Below are positions 1 through 8,894 of a stretch of DNA of 64,000 nucleotides, one piece after another (position 1 is the first letter of the stretch; each line of letters begins with the position of its first letter). Below the pieces are notes generated by a model. That model was not told the origin of the DNA, did not search any database, and was given only the letters and a program-made list of their open reading frames with translations. This DNA comes from Pantoea rwandensis (GTDB taxonomy: Bacteria; Pseudomonadota; Gammaproteobacteria; Enterobacterales; Enterobacteriaceae), in contig NZ_CP009454.1 in NCBI RefSeq assembly GCF_000759475.1, positions 3,038,001 to 3,102,000 on the forward strand, read 5' to 3'. The translations under genes were made by a program, and so were the position numbers.

Positions 1-1
1 C

Positions 2-895
2 ATTCTCGGCAATACGCTCTACCCGACGGTGCACGGTCACTGCGACGCGGGCGTACAGTTTGCCAAACAGAAACTGCTGCGTCTCGGCATTATCCTTTAT
101 GGCTTTCGTCTCACCTTCCAGCAGGTGCTGGATGTCGGCGTCAGTGGTGTGGTGATCGATGTACTGATGCTGACCAGCACCTTTACCCTCGCCTGCTGGC
201 TGGGACGTAAAATCCTGAAACTGGATCGTGAAACCGCGTGGTTGATTGGTGCAGGTAGCAGTATTTGCGGTGCCGCCGCCGTACTGGCGACTGAACCGGT
301 GATTAAAGCCGAATCCTCCAAAGTGGCGGTGGCGGTCGCGACTGTGGTGATCTTCGGTACACTGGCGATTTTCCTTTACCCGCTGATTTGGCATAGCGTT
401 TCGCCTTTACTGCCGGGCCTGAGCCTGAGTGAATTTGGTATTTACACCGGTTCGACCATGCATGAAGTGGCGCAGGTCGTGGCGGCCGGACATGCTATCA
501 GCCCGGAAACAGAAAATGCGGCGGTCATTGCCAAGATGCTGCGCGTGATGATGCTGGCACCGTTCCTGGTGGTAATCGGCGTGATGGTTCGCCGCAGCGC
601 ACCGGCCACCAGCGGGGAAAAACAGCGTATTACCTTCCCATGGTTTGCGCTGGCGTTCATTCTGGTGGCGCTGTTTAACTCAGCGCATCTGATTCCCGCC
701 TCGGCGATTGCGGTCATTAATCAGCTGGATAACGTGCTGCTCGCCATGGCGATGGCCGCACTGGGTCTTACCACCCATATCAGTCAACTGAAGCGAGCCG
801 GTCTGCGTCCGCTGTTATTAGGATTGATGTTGTTTATCTGGCTGATTGTGGGTGGCGGCGCGATTAATCTCACCATCCATCATTGGCTTGGATAA
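2..895 (+). CDS. yeiH: YeiH-family inner-membrane protein (putative sulfate exporter family), 5' end cut by the window
   Basis: Integral membrane protein of the UPF0324/YeiH family, usually about 350 residues; its substrate is unproven. The reading frame is open from base 2 and already matches YeiH (LGNTLYP) before the first possible GTG at 29, so the true start lies outside the window. The visible part has many hydrophobic segments and the conserved stretches LLRLGIILYGFR, GAGSSICGAAAVLATEP and HEVAQVVAAGHAISP. The C-terminus (LIVGGGAIN) agrees with E. coli YeiH, so the 3' end is complete. A hairpin follows directly after the stop. The identification is firm; the transport role is only a family annotation. 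Confidence 0.93.
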   Translation: MLGNTLYPTVHGHCDAGVQFAKQKLLRLGIILYGFRLTFQQVLDVGVSGVVIDVLMLTSTFTLACWLGRKILKLDRETAWLIGAGSSICGAAAVLATEPVIKAESSKVAVAVATVVIFGTLAIFLYPLIWHSVSPLLPGLSLSEFGIYTGSTMHEVAQVVAAGHAISPETENAAVIAKMLRVMMLAPFLVVIGVMVRRSAPATSGEKQRITFPWFALAFILVALFNSAHLIPASAIAVINQLDNVLLAMAMAALGLTTHISQLKRAGLRPLLLGLMLFIWLIVGGGAINLTIHHWLG

Positions 896-898
896 CTT

Positions 899-925
899 AT
901 TTGCCGCCCGGCTGGGCGGCAAATA
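899..925. terminator. Hairpin between convergent yeiH and the 928-1239 gene
   Basis: An 11-bp stem (ATTTGCCGCCC pairing with GGGCGGCAAAT) around a short loop lies in the 32 bp between two convergent genes. There is no long T tract on either side, so it is a probable bidirectional terminator judged from position and stem strength only. Confidence 0.6.
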
Positions 926-927
926 CC

Positions 928-1239
928 TTATTGTTTGAAGTGTTTTCGTGAATAGATGGCGGTCTGTCTGCGGCTTTTAATGCGGAATTTGGCATGAGAG
1001 ATCACCGTCATCCACTTCGGATCAACCTTGTTGGTCAAATAAATATTCAACTGATCCAACAGCGCCTCCCAATTCTTCGCCTGCCAGGCTTTGTCACTGC
1101 CGAGTGACTCTTTCATTAACTGAATGAGGCTATCCACTCTGGCTTTTACGTCACTCAGTGTTTCTCCAGCCTGATGCGATGCTGCTAATTTCCGGATTTC
1201 GGTGGCGTAATAATGGATGTCAATCTCGTTCTCGCGCAC
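928..1239 (-). CDS. Hypothetical protein, 103 residues
   Basis: I do not recognise a family. The likely start is a GTG at 1239 with AGAGG a few bases upstream. The product is soluble and helical by eye, charged, with a basic C-terminus (KFRIKSRRQTAIYSRKHFKQ) that could touch nucleic acid or a membrane surface. It has no signal peptide or membrane segment. It is convergent with yeiH and separated from it by a hairpin. The reading frame has plausible enteric composition and a ribosome binding site, so it is probably a real gene. Confidence 0.6.
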   Translation of the reverse strand: MRENEIDIHYYATEIRKLAASHQAGETLSDVKARVDSLIQLMKESLGSDKAWQAKNWEALLDQLNIYLTNKVDPKWMTVISHAKFRIKSRRQTAIYSRKHFKQ

Positions 1240-1551
1240 GCGAACCTCTGCTTATTTTTGGTCCGTAATATTACAGTAACCTAAGTCTGTGAATTAACAT
1301 AATCGGCAATACCTTTCGCCGCTTCGCTATTGTTACCTATCAGCATTTCTTTTGTCAGGATTGATGGGCAACCTTCACCCTATAAGACAATAAAAAACCG
1401 CCCGCAGGCGGCGTGTTACATCACTTTGGCGCAGATATTGAAATGTGATTTCATTATTTTAGCGAAACCTTAACGAATTTCTTTCGGACACTCATCTCAA
1501 CAACAGAACTAATAATAATCAGTTAATTAGCTAATCAATATCCGATCGCGA
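1240..1551. other. Gap between two small minus-strand genes
   Basis: No gene is supported here. It holds a GC hairpin with a run of A on its left (1391-1411), a minus-strand terminator for the 1552-1812 gene, and about 150 bases upstream of the 928-1239 gene that should carry its promoter. No clear -35/-10 pair stands out. Confidence 0.5.
1391..1411 (-). terminator. Rho-independent terminator (minus strand)
   Basis: CCGCC-CGCA-GGCGG stem-loop that, read on the minus strand, is followed by TTTTTTATT. It sits about 140 bases beyond the stop of the 1552-1812 minus-strand gene. Confidence 0.65.
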
Positions 1552-1812
1552 TCACTCTTTAATCGTAAATTCCAGCTCACTGAGTTTTTGATACTCTTTC
1601 GCCAGCTTTTTAAGTTGCACCGCACACATTTTATCCGCACGCGCCAGCGCTTCTTCTTCGGTTAACTGAAACTCTTTTTTCTTAAAAAATTGCTCAAAGT
1701 TGTACTCGCGATCGCGGCGCTGTACAAATACCTCGCCATCATTTTTGAGTTCACCTTCTGCGATGTAGATGCCCCGGGTTAATGCATATTTTGTTATATA
1801 GGCTTTTGTCAT
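1552..1812 (-). CDS. Small hypothetical protein, 86 residues, charged and helical at the C-terminus
   Basis: Unknown function. The ATG at 1812 is preceded by AGAGGA at good spacing. The N-terminal half looks like beta structure (KAYITKYALTRGIYIAEGEL). The C-terminal half is a charged helix (LTEEEALARADKM, then KLAKEYQKLSELEF). The start resembles small proteins of prophages and accessory regions, from memory and without a firm family match. A minus-strand terminator downstream suggests a single-gene unit. It has no membrane segment or signal peptide. Confidence 0.65.
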   Translation of the reverse strand: MTKAYITKYALTRGIYIAEGELKNDGEVFVQRRDREYNFEQFFKKKEFQLTEEEALARADKMCAVQLKKLAKEYQKLSELEFTIKE

Positions 1813-2068
1813 GCTGTCCTCTCATCTTGCCACGTCGGTTAATTAAAGCAAAATTGCCGTGTAATTTACAGTATCTTGAAGAAAAAACAGTCTATTCCTG
1901 GATAGTATTGCCATTGATTTAATTAATATTTTAATTAAACCTAACGTCAATACCAGGAAAAAACACCTCAGGTTTGATGACAATTAAAAGCGCAGAGAGA
2001 TTTAAACATTTCAGCGGTGTGAAGCTATCCCACAGGAAATTTCCTCTCAGCCGCGCAAACAACGGCAT

Positions 2069-3643
2069 TCATTTTTTCTGGATATCTTCCCAATTCAGCC
2101 CGAAGCGCATGAGGTATTTACGTAAGCGATCGGCATCATTCGGCTGCTTTTTATGCTGCCGTGAGACCGAAAATAAATGTCGTCCCGCTTCTGATAATGT
2201 TGTGGCGTGTCGACAGACTTCCAGCACCGTCTCGAGTTGTCTTTGCTCGAAGAGATCAATATCGCCAACCATCGGCAGTAAGGGTGATGCCACTCGCTCA
2301 CTCTGCCAGTTTAAGCGTAATCGCGCGATCTCCTCGTCTACCAGCATCAGTGAAATACGCCCGTCTTCAGCCAGTGTTGCCATTCGCATAACACTGGCAC
2401 CCAGTTCACGAAAGTTACCGTGCCATGCAGCTGCTGGTGAGGTGGCAAAAGCCACATAATGCTGACGCGCTTCTTTATCAAACCGCACCTGATGCTGACG
2501 CGTGCGCGTAAATCGCTGCAATTCATAGTCGATATTCGGTTCAATATCCTCGCGACGCTCTGCCAGTCCCGGCAGCTGGAATGTCCACATATTGATGCGT
2601 GCGTAAAGGTCCTCCCTGAAGCGCCCCTCTTTTACCCATTGGCGCATGTCACGGTGCGTGCCCGCAATAAGCTGGAAATCACTGCTCACTTCACGATCGG
2701 CTCCAAACGGGAAAAAACGTTTCTCTTCAATGGCGCGTAATAACATCGCCTGTTCATCCAGACCCAGTTCAGCAACTTCATCAAGAAAGAGAATGCCACC
2801 ATCCGCTTCACGCAATAAGCCGCTGCGTGCCGTTAATGCCCCCGTAAAGGCCCCTTTAACGTGGCCAAACAGCGTTGACATGGCGTTATCACCACGCAGC
2901 GTCGCGCAATTGACCGCGACAAACTTGCCCTTCACCTGATGACGTGCGAGACGCAATTGATAGATACGCTCAGCGAGGAAGGATTTCCCCGCCCCCGTCG
3001 GCCCGCTTAGCAACATTGGCGCATCAGAGCGCTGCGCCACCCGCTCAATTTGTTCAATCAGGGCGTTAAAAATGGCGCTGCGCGTTTCAATGCCTGATTT
3101 AAGGAACGACACGGAATTCTGTTGTTCGTGCTGAAAACGACTGGTCAGAGTGGTATAGCGACTCAAGTCCAAATCAATAATCGAGTAAACGCCCTGAGGG
3201 GATTTCTCCTCCTTCGGCCCCGGTCCAGTCTGTAACAGGCTAGCAGGCAGAAAGCGTGCTTCGGTTAACAGGAACCAGCATATTTGCGCAACGTGCGAGC
3301 CGGTGGTGATGTGGACCAGATACTCTTCATTTTCGGTATCGAAGGGATAGTTGCGAGCAAAATCAAGAAAAGCACCGTACACCTCTTCAAAATCCCAGGG
3401 GTCGTCGAGACTGATTTGATGAGGCACCACCTGAGTCTGGGGAGAAATGCGCGCGATATCTTCAGTCAGTTGTTCCACCATGCCGCGATTCAGCGGTTGA
3501 TGCAGTACCTCAAACCGGTCCACGGGCAAATCGGCATGCTGACACAGCGCCACACTGGGCCGCCACTTACTCCAGCGGTTTTGCCTTTTGCCACGTTTGT
3601 CGAGTTGCGTGCCTAAAACACCTATCACTACCCGTCGCTTCAC
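2069..3643 (-). CDS. rtcR: RtcR, CARF-domain sigma-54 activator of RNA repair genes
   Basis: Bacterial enhancer-binding protein that senses an RNA-derived ligand and activates sigma-54 promoters. Residues 1 to about 180 are the CARF-type sensor (VVIGVLGTQLD near the start, HITTGSHVAQ around 110). Residues about 185-420 are the AAA+ domain with Walker A GPTGAGKS, the sigma-54 contact loop GAFTGA and Walker B ILFLDEVAEL. The C-terminus is a helix-turn-helix region. At 524 residues it is close to the family length. The GTG start at 3643 follows AGGGA. In E. coli rtcR faces rtcBA; here it faces an RlaP-type gene behind a sigma-54 promoter, and no rtcA or rtcB is in the window. The sensor and GAFTGA residues look intact. 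Confidence 0.93.
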   Translation of the reverse strand: MKRRVVIGVLGTQLDKRGKRQNRWSKWRPSVALCQHADLPVDRFEVLHQPLNRGMVEQLTEDIARISPQTQVVPHQISLDDPWDFEEVYGAFLDFARNYPFDTENEEYLVHITTGSHVAQICWFLLTEARFLPASLLQTGPGPKEEKSPQGVYSIIDLDLSRYTTLTSRFQHEQQNSVSFLKSGIETRSAIFNALIEQIERVAQRSDAPMLLSGPTGAGKSFLAERIYQLRLARHQVKGKFVAVNCATLRGDNAMSTLFGHVKGAFTGALTARSGLLREADGGILFLDEVAELGLDEQAMLLRAIEEKRFFPFGADREVSSDFQLIAGTHRDMRQWVKEGRFREDLYARINMWTFQLPGLAERREDIEPNIDYELQRFTRTRQHQVRFDKEARQHYVAFATSPAAAWHGNFRELGASVMRMATLAEDGRISLMLVDEEIARLRLNWQSERVASPLLPMVGDIDLFEQRQLETVLEVCRHATTLSEAGRHLFSVSRQHKKQPNDADRLRKYLMRFGLNWEDIQKK

Positions 3644-3779
3644 ACTTTATCCCTTAAGATAAAAACTTATCTTAAAGAATAAAAAACTTCTCCTCCACTG
3701 GCTATCAGAAATGTCACACCAAAATAATTAACCGCTATAAATCATGCAGTTATTTGATAATCTGACGTTTTATTATTTT

Positions 3780-3795
3780 TGGCACGTTATTCGCT
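3780..3795 (+). promoter_or_regulatory. Sigma-54 (-24/-12) promoter for the rlaP-type operon
   Basis: TGGCACGTTATTCGCT matches the sigma-54 consensus TGGCACG-N4-TTGCW with one mismatch. The GG (3781-3782) and GC (3793-3794) doublets are separated by exactly ten bases. It lies about 40 bases upstream of the ATG at 3835 and diverges from rtcR. An imperfect 7-bp dyad (TAACCGC/GCAGTTA, 3729-3752) further upstream could be an activator site, but that is weak. Confidence 0.85.
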
Positions 3796-3834
3796 ATCTC
3801 TTTATTACCTCAAGATTTTAATAGGAAAGAAGAA

Positions 3835-4653
3835 ATGAAACTAACCACAGGAGTTCATGGCGTTGATGCCGTTATGCGTGAGCGTGTCTGTAGTGTGTTA
3901 CAGCAGATAGAAGCTGAACATGAAGTCCGTGTTCTCTTCGCCTGCGAATCCGGGAGTCGCGGCTGGGGGTTTGCCTCCCCCGACAGTGATTACGATGTGC
4001 GTTTTCTCTATGTCCATAAACCCGCGTGGTATTTGCGGGTGGAGTCGCCACGCGATGTGATCGAAAAACCCATCGATGCCGAGTTAGATGTGTGCGGTTG
4101 GGAGTGGCGTAAAGCATTGGGCTTATTAAAACGCGCCAACCCAACGCTGATCGACTGGCTTGATTCGCCCATCGTGTATCGCCAGCACGACGGCATCATG
4201 GCGCAGCTGCATGCACTGAGCGGTCGCTTTTTCTCTGCAGAAAGCGCGCGCTGGCATTACCTGTCCATGGCACAAAAGAACTTTCGCCAGTATCTGCAGG
4301 ACGATGAGGTGCGGCTGAAGAAGTACTTCTACGTGCTGCGTCCCTTGCTGGCCGTTCGCTGGATCGAGGCAGGGAAAGGTGCGCCACCCATGCGTTTTGA
4401 TCAACTGCTGCACGGCACAGTGCAGGATGGCCCACTGCTGCGCGATATCGCTGAATTGCTGTCGGTGAAGCAGCGCGCCGGGGAGGCGGAGTACGGTCCG
4501 CGACGCCCGATACTGCACGCCTTTATCCGTGCCGAACTGGATCGCCCGACAGAGGCGCTGCCACTGGCGCACAGCAACCGGGACAGCGCGCTACTGGATG
4601 CCCTGTTATTCGACACCGTGATGGCCGATTTCAATGTAAAGGAGGAGATATGA
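3835..4653 (+). CDS. RlaP-type nucleotidyltransferase (DNA polymerase beta superfamily)
   Basis: Predicted nucleotidyltransferase of the COG3541/RlaP family, which comparative genomics links to RNA repair. The catalytic motif is plain: G40-S41 of the GS motif (ESGSRGWGFASPDSDYD), paired acidic residues D52 and D54, and a third candidate acid near D85 (AELDVCGWEW). At 272 residues it has family length. A strong ribosome site (AGGAAAGAAGAA) precedes the ATG. It is the first gene after the sigma-54 promoter and overlaps the next gene, so RtcR very probably controls both. The substrate is unknown; adding nucleotides to damaged RNA ends is inference from family and context. Confidence 0.87.
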   Translation: MKLTTGVHGVDAVMRERVCSVLQQIEAEHEVRVLFACESGSRGWGFASPDSDYDVRFLYVHKPAWYLRVESPRDVIEKPIDAELDVCGWEWRKALGLLKRANPTLIDWLDSPIVYRQHDGIMAQLHALSGRFFSAESARWHYLSMAQKNFRQYLQDDEVRLKKYFYVLRPLLAVRWIEAGKGAPPMRFDQLLHGTVQDGPLLRDIAELLSVKQRAGEAEYGPRRPILHAFIRAELDRPTEALPLAHSNRDSALLDALLFDTVMADFNVKEEI

Positions 4654-5720
4654 TGCGCGCACTGATTCATTCATTAGGACTGGTTTCTGCGTTCCCCGTG
4701 GTATGGAAAACCCGGCAGCGCGCCCTGTATACCCTTCTGGCACCGAGCTATGACACTGCGCAGCCGTTGCCCTGGGATAACACAGTGCTGCCAGCACAAC
4801 CGTTGGCAGAGGCCTCCGAGTTACGCTGGGCACCGGGAGCCGGCGAAGGCACGCTGATTTACCACATCGGCGTCAACCCGGCTGAGGAGGATGCCGCCGC
4901 CATCCTCGCTGCGTTACAACGGGTGCTGGCAGCGCCGGGCAAGAAAAATATGCGCGCGCTGTATCGGCTGATCAATCAGCAGTCGCCGTTGTACTACATC
5001 GATGCATTGATGGAAGCCATTCCGCAGGCGAACCTGAGCGCAGTTCACCTCTATCCGCTGGTGATCTGGCTGGTGACCTCCAGCCCGGATCAGAACGTGG
5101 TGAAGTTTGCCATGGCAATGACCGCATGGTTCTCACAGCAGCGCACCGTGAAGATATTGCAGGTGCTGGCGCAGCATGACGAACTCACGCTTTATGCAGT
5201 GGTCGCGCTGCGAACCATGCTGGATCCAGAGGAGTACACGGCAGTTTGGTTCGCCATGATGCAACGCGTCGATGGCTGGGGTCGCGTGCATCTGATGGAG
5301 CGAATGCCTGCCACATTGAACGCCGCACAACGCGGTTGGTTATTGCGTACGGGATACGCCAACAGCGTGATGATTGAATACACCGCAGTGAACTGTGCGG
5401 TGTACGGTGAGTTGCTGGATGCGCTGGCCAGCGAGCACGACGATGCACTCCTGCTAGGCTGTGCGCAGATGTTGCTCGCCATGTTGAGTGATGCGCCAAC
5501 ACCGGACATTTCAACCTATGAAGATGGGCCGATTACGTGCTTGCGCTATTTACAACATGTGGTCACCCAGCAGCCAGCACATTCACAACATTACCTCGCC
5601 GCACAGGAGATCGGTGCCTGGGTGGCGGGCGAAACGTTGATGGATGCACCGCTGGCTCAGCGACTGACGGCATTATGTGAGCAGGTGCTGGCGCAACCGA
5701 TGTGGCAGGAGCAGCAATAA
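4653..5720 (+). CDS. Unknown helical protein, second gene of the RtcR-linked operon
   Basis: About 355 residues, no family recognised. The start used is the second of two adjacent ATG codons (4650, 4653); GGAGG at 4641-4645 lies 7 bases before 4653. It overlaps the rlaP-type stop codon, so the two are translationally coupled. The sequence is rich in leucine and alanine helices arranged like a HEAT-type repeat scaffold (ALYRLINQQSPLYYIDALME, VKILQVLAQHDELTLYAVVA), without signal peptide or catalytic motif that I can see. Its constant partnership with the nucleotidyltransferase, if confirmed elsewhere, would suggest a substrate-holding or regulatory subunit. That is inference only. Confidence 0.8.
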   Translation: MRALIHSLGLVSAFPVVWKTRQRALYTLLAPSYDTAQPLPWDNTVLPAQPLAEASELRWAPGAGEGTLIYHIGVNPAEEDAAAILAALQRVLAAPGKKNMRALYRLINQQSPLYYIDALMEAIPQANLSAVHLYPLVIWLVTSSPDQNVVKFAMAMTAWFSQQRTVKILQVLAQHDELTLYAVVALRTMLDPEEYTAVWFAMMQRVDGWGRVHLMERMPATLNAAQRGWLLRTGYANSVMIEYTAVNCAVYGELLDALASEHDDALLLGCAQMLLAMLSDAPTPDISTYEDGPITCLRYLQHVVTQQPAHSQHYLAAQEIGAWVAGETLMDAPLAQRLTALCEQVLAQPMWQEQQ

Positions 5721-5764
5721 TGGCGCTGAGGTTGGTGCAGGAACCAGCAAAGCCACAAGTGCAA

Positions 5765-6361
5765 TCACATACTGAGTAAGGCGTACCCCTGATTTTGCAG
5801 CGTGGTCATCGTGGTGAGTGCGGAGGGCGTATGGATCACCGAGTCTGCGATCCATTGTGGTTCGTAATGATGCCAGGCCAGAGCCTGATCGCACACCGTG
5901 ACTTTGACGCCCTGCTGCTCCAGCGCCGATATCAGCGCAAGGTTGGGATTATCCACACCAAATAGCTGTCGAAAGCGAGTGTTTTCCAGCATCGCGGGCG
6001 TCGCTTCGCCATTCACCGCCACGACAAATTTTAACTGCTTTGCCGGCACACCGGCCGCCACATAGGTATTCACCACTTGTGCCACATGCTCCAACGCCGG
6101 ATTAACCTGACTGCGTTCTTCCGCACCACGGCTGACTTTGAAGACCACTTTGTTACTCAGCGCACTGCTGGGCTGGAATGCGCTGCTGGCGTCATAGTGC
6201 ACTTTGCCGTAACCGGCGATGGCTGGCGTAGTCCAGTTGATGGCGGGATCGGAAGGTGGGGCACTCACTTTCGCGGCAAAGAGGGTTTCATTTTGGCTGA
6301 GTAAGGCACCGCATACCCCACCCGCTACTGCGACAACTGCGCTAATCACCACTGAACGCAT
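5765..6361 (-). CDS. Exported or membrane-anchored DsrE-family protein
   Basis: The N-terminus (MRSVVISAVVAVAGGVCGALL) is a signal peptide or anchor. The remainder resembles the DsrE/DsrF-like fold seen in sulfur-relay and related small proteins: KVVFKVSRGAEERSQVNPAL, then a Rossmann-like strand KLKFVVAVNGEATPAML, then a late cysteine (KVTVCDQALAW). The ATG at 6361 follows GGGAAAAGAG and is preferred to the longer upstream start because it places the signal sequence at the N-terminus. The role is unknown; family members are annotated only by fold. It is convergent with the RtcR-linked operon. Confidence 0.75.
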   Translation of the reverse strand: MRSVVISAVVAVAGGVCGALLSQNETLFAAKVSAPPSDPAINWTTPAIAGYGKVHYDASSAFQPSSALSNKVVFKVSRGAEERSQVNPALEHVAQVVNTYVAAGVPAKQLKFVVAVNGEATPAMLENTRFRQLFGVDNPNLALISALEQQGVKVTVCDQALAWHHYEPQWIADSVIHTPSALTTMTTLQNQGYALLSM

Positions 6362-6514
6362 CTCTTTTCCCCCGCGACATCGTGAAAAATCGGCCTTGCC
6401 AAGTATGGCATGGATTGCCATTTTGTCGGCTTATCGCAGAGGTATACGGGCATATTCAGCCATTTCCTAACGCTCGGTGAAAAGCGGTGGCTCATGTTAT
6501 GCGCTAACCCCTAT

Positions 6515-7777
6515 TCACTTCGCTACCGGGAGATCTGCGTATCGGGTGGTATACGCTGGAGACAACATCTCACGCTTCATCGCCCAGGATTTTTGGATTC
6601 CCTGCCCGGCGAACCATAGCTTCCCTTTCCCGCTTTGATTTATGCCATCGATCACCCGCATCAGCATTTCACTATTCGCCTGCGGCTGGATGTCATCAAA
6701 CAAATTGAGTTGCGCCACGCCCTGACTGAAGAAGTCACCTAACATCACCCCTGCTTTCATATAGCGGCGCCCTTCCCGCCAGATGCGATCCAGCGCCTCG
6801 GTGGCCACACGGATAATATCGCGGCTGTCGTTGGTGGGCGTCAGCACTTTAATGATTGCCTGATTACCGTAAAAAATTTCCCCCTCCGCATGCGGGCTGG
6901 TGCGAATAAACACGCCGATCTGTCGACAGTACTGCCGCTCGCCCCGCAATTTTTCGGCGGCGCGCACAGCATAGTTGCACACCGCTTCACGCATGTCGGC
7001 GTACTCCGTGATGCGTCCCGCAAACGAGCGTGAGCAGACAATCTGCTGCTTCACGGGCGCAAACTCTTCCAGTTCGAGACAGGGCTCACCGCGCAGCTCG
7101 CGCACGGTGCGCTCCAGCACCACATTGAAGTGCTTGCGGATCACCCAGGTGCTCTGCTCCGACAAATCCAGCGCGGTATTGATGCCCATGGCATTCAGCT
7201 TTTTGCTGATGCGACGCCCTACGCCCCACACATCGGCCACATCGACTAACGCCATTAACTTTTTTTGTCGCTCAAGGTTGGAGAGATCCAGCACGCCGCC
7301 GGTTTTACTCCATTTCTTAGCGGCATGGTTGGCCAGCTTGGCCAGGGTTTTGGTGGGCGCGATCCCCACCCCCACCGCCAGATGCGTTTCGCGTTTCACC
7401 CGCTGCTGGATTTCCCGTCCGAACTCTTCCAGCACGCGGCAATTCCGCACGCCCGTGAGGTTCATAAACGCCTCATCAATGGAGTAGATCTCAACGGCGG
7501 GCGCCATCTCTTCCAGTATCGTCATCACGCGCAGACTCATGTCGGCGTAGAGCGCATAGTTAGAGCTGAATACATGCACGTTATGGCGACGCAACACATC
7601 TTTGATTTTGAAATAGGGGCCGCCCATGCCGATATTCAGCTTCTTGGCCTCGGCCGAACGTGCGATGACACAGCCATCGTTGTTGCTTAACACAATCACC
7701 GGCTTACCTTTGAGATCCGGCCTGAACACCGTCTCGCACGAGGCATAGAATGAGTTCACATCCACCAGCGCAAACAT
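6515..7777 (-). CDS. umuC: UmuC, catalytic subunit of DNA polymerase V
   Basis: Y-family translesion polymerase. It begins [22 protein letters not shown], with the first catalytic Asp in DVN and the second acidic motif in YSIDEAFMNLTG. The C-terminal beta-clamp motif QLNLFD is intact. At 420 residues it matches E. coli UmuC. The ATG at 7777 overlaps the umuD stop by one base (TGATG), with GAGAAGG upstream, so the two are coupled. It works with the UmuD' dimer at stalled replication forks. Regulation is SOS, through the LexA box before umuD. Confidence 0.96.
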   Translation of the reverse strand: MFALVDVNSFYASCETVFRPDLKGKPVIVLSNNDGCVIARSAEAKKLNIGMGGPYFKIKDVLRRHNVHVFSSNYALYADMSLRVMTILEEMAPAVEIYSIDEAFMNLTGVRNCRVLEEFGREIQQRVKRETHLAVGVGIAPTKTLAKLANHAAKKWSKTGGVLDLSNLERQKKLMALVDVADVWGVGRRISKKLNAMGINTALDLSEQSTWVIRKHFNVVLERTVRELRGEPCLELEEFAPVKQQIVCSRSFAGRITEYADMREAVCNYAVRAAEKLRGERQYCRQIGVFIRTSPHAEGEIFYGNQAIIKVLTPTNDSRDIIRVATEALDRIWREGRRYMKAGVMLGDFFSQGVAQLNLFDDIQPQANSEMLMRVIDGINQSGKGKLWFAGQGIQKSWAMKREMLSPAYTTRYADLPVAK

Positions 7778-8199
7778 CACCTTCTCAGCGTCTTGATGAC
7801 ATGTTTAACGACACCGAAGATCTCAAACTGATCCGGGTCGGGAATGGGAATGATGGCGTGCGCCGCATTCATCGGTTTGAGGTGCAGACAGGGCTTCAGC
7901 ATCAGCTGCTTCACCGTGAACTCCCCCGAGATGGCCGCCACCACCACATCACCCTGCTCGGGTTTCTCCGCACTATCGACGATCAGCATATCGCCGTCGC
8001 TGATTCCGCCTTCGATCATCGAGTCACCGCTGACTTTGATGAAGTAAGTGGCGCTGGGATGTGTGACGCAGAGGTCATTGAGGTCAATACGCTGCTCAAC
8101 GTAGTCCTGCGCCGGTGACGGAAAACCGCACGGCACACGACTGATAAACAAGGGCAAACTGAGGATGGCGCGGAGTTCCGCCGGTTGATAAAACACCAT
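7777..8199 (-). CDS. umuD: UmuD, self-cleaving subunit of DNA polymerase V
   Basis: LexA-like S24 peptidase that is cleaved upon SOS induction to give UmuD'. With the start at 8199 (GAAGG upstream) the protein is 140 residues. The cleavage site Cys24-Gly25, catalytic Ser60 (SGDSM) and Lys97 (EFTVK) fall at the same positions as in E. coli. The upstream in-frame ATG at 8220 lies inside the LexA box and is unlikely to be used. First gene of the umuDC operon. Confidence 0.95.
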   Translation of the reverse strand: MVFYQPAELRAILSLPLFISRVPCGFPSPAQDYVEQRIDLNDLCVTHPSATYFIKVSGDSMIEGGISDGDMLIVDSAEKPEQGDVVVAAISGEFTVKQLMLKPCLHLKPMNAAHAIIPIPDPDQFEIFGVVKHVIKTLRR

Positions 8200-8219
8200 A
8201 ATGATGGCCTTCGAAAACA

Positions 8220-8239
8220 TACTGTATATAAATACAGTA
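8220..8239 (-). promoter_or_regulatory. LexA (SOS) box of umuDC
   Basis: TACTGTATATAAATACAGTA differs by one base from the strong LexA consensus TACTGTATATATATACAGTA. It lies about 20 bases upstream of the umuD start, consistent with tight SOS control. Confidence 0.95.
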
Positions 8240-8432
8240 TTACTGATCGGGTTGTTTGATCAAGCGGGATCCTTCGGGATGATGCAAAGCAGTTGGCAGG
8301 AAAGGAGATTTAGTTTTGGCTGGTTTTAACGGCGGGATGGAGGTGCTGCGGTGGTTTTGGGCTAGGGTGAAATGAGGGTTCGCCGCTGAGTTGAACGGCT
8401 TTTGTCTCACGATTTCATATAGGAAATGTATT

Positions 8433-8894
8433 TTGCCTCAACCTCAAGACCTAAACATGCGCCGAAAGGCCTTTATTGCGGATACCACTGCGCTGATTTT
8501 ATTTTTCACCACGACGGGCATGATTAATGAACGATGGATCGCCGGCATGGCGTGGGACCAGGTGCTGCATGCCCGTTTAATTGGTGCAATTCTGATGGTG
8601 CCGGTTGCCCGCCCTTACGGATTGTGGCGCGATTGGGTGATGCAGCGTGCAGGATCGGGCCGGGTTTCGAAGCTGCTGTGGGACAGTATTGCGCTGGTGA
8701 GTTTTCAGGTGCCGATCTATGCTGCGATCATTGCTTTTAGCGGTGCGTCGGGCAGTGGACTGGTGCGCGGTACGCTAGGTGCTGCGTTGATGATGCTGTG
8801 TTTGGGCAGGCCTTATGGCGCGTTTCTTAATTGGGTGCGGGGCATGTTTGGTTTGCCGCCGGGCGGAGAAAAGCCGATGTCATTGGATAGCTAA
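8433..8894 (+). CDS. alaE: AlaE-family L-alanine exporter
   Basis: Small inner-membrane exporter with four hydrophobic segments; family members export L-alanine. The TTG at 8433 has AGGA eight bases before it and gives about 153 residues, close to the E. coli length of 149, with the conserved ADT segment (FIADTTALIL) near residue 14. The ATG at 8457 is a shorter alternative. The paired motifs PYGLWRD and PYGAFLNW match the family. It lies next to umuDC with about 190 bp between them, in which nothing else is seen. Confidence 0.85.
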   Translation: MPQPQDLNMRRKAFIADTTALILFFTTTGMINERWIAGMAWDQVLHARLIGAILMVPVARPYGLWRDWVMQRAGSGRVSKLLWDSIALVSFQVPIYAAIIAFSGASGSGLVRGTLGAALMMLCLGRPYGAFLNWVRGMFGLPPGGEKPMSLDS

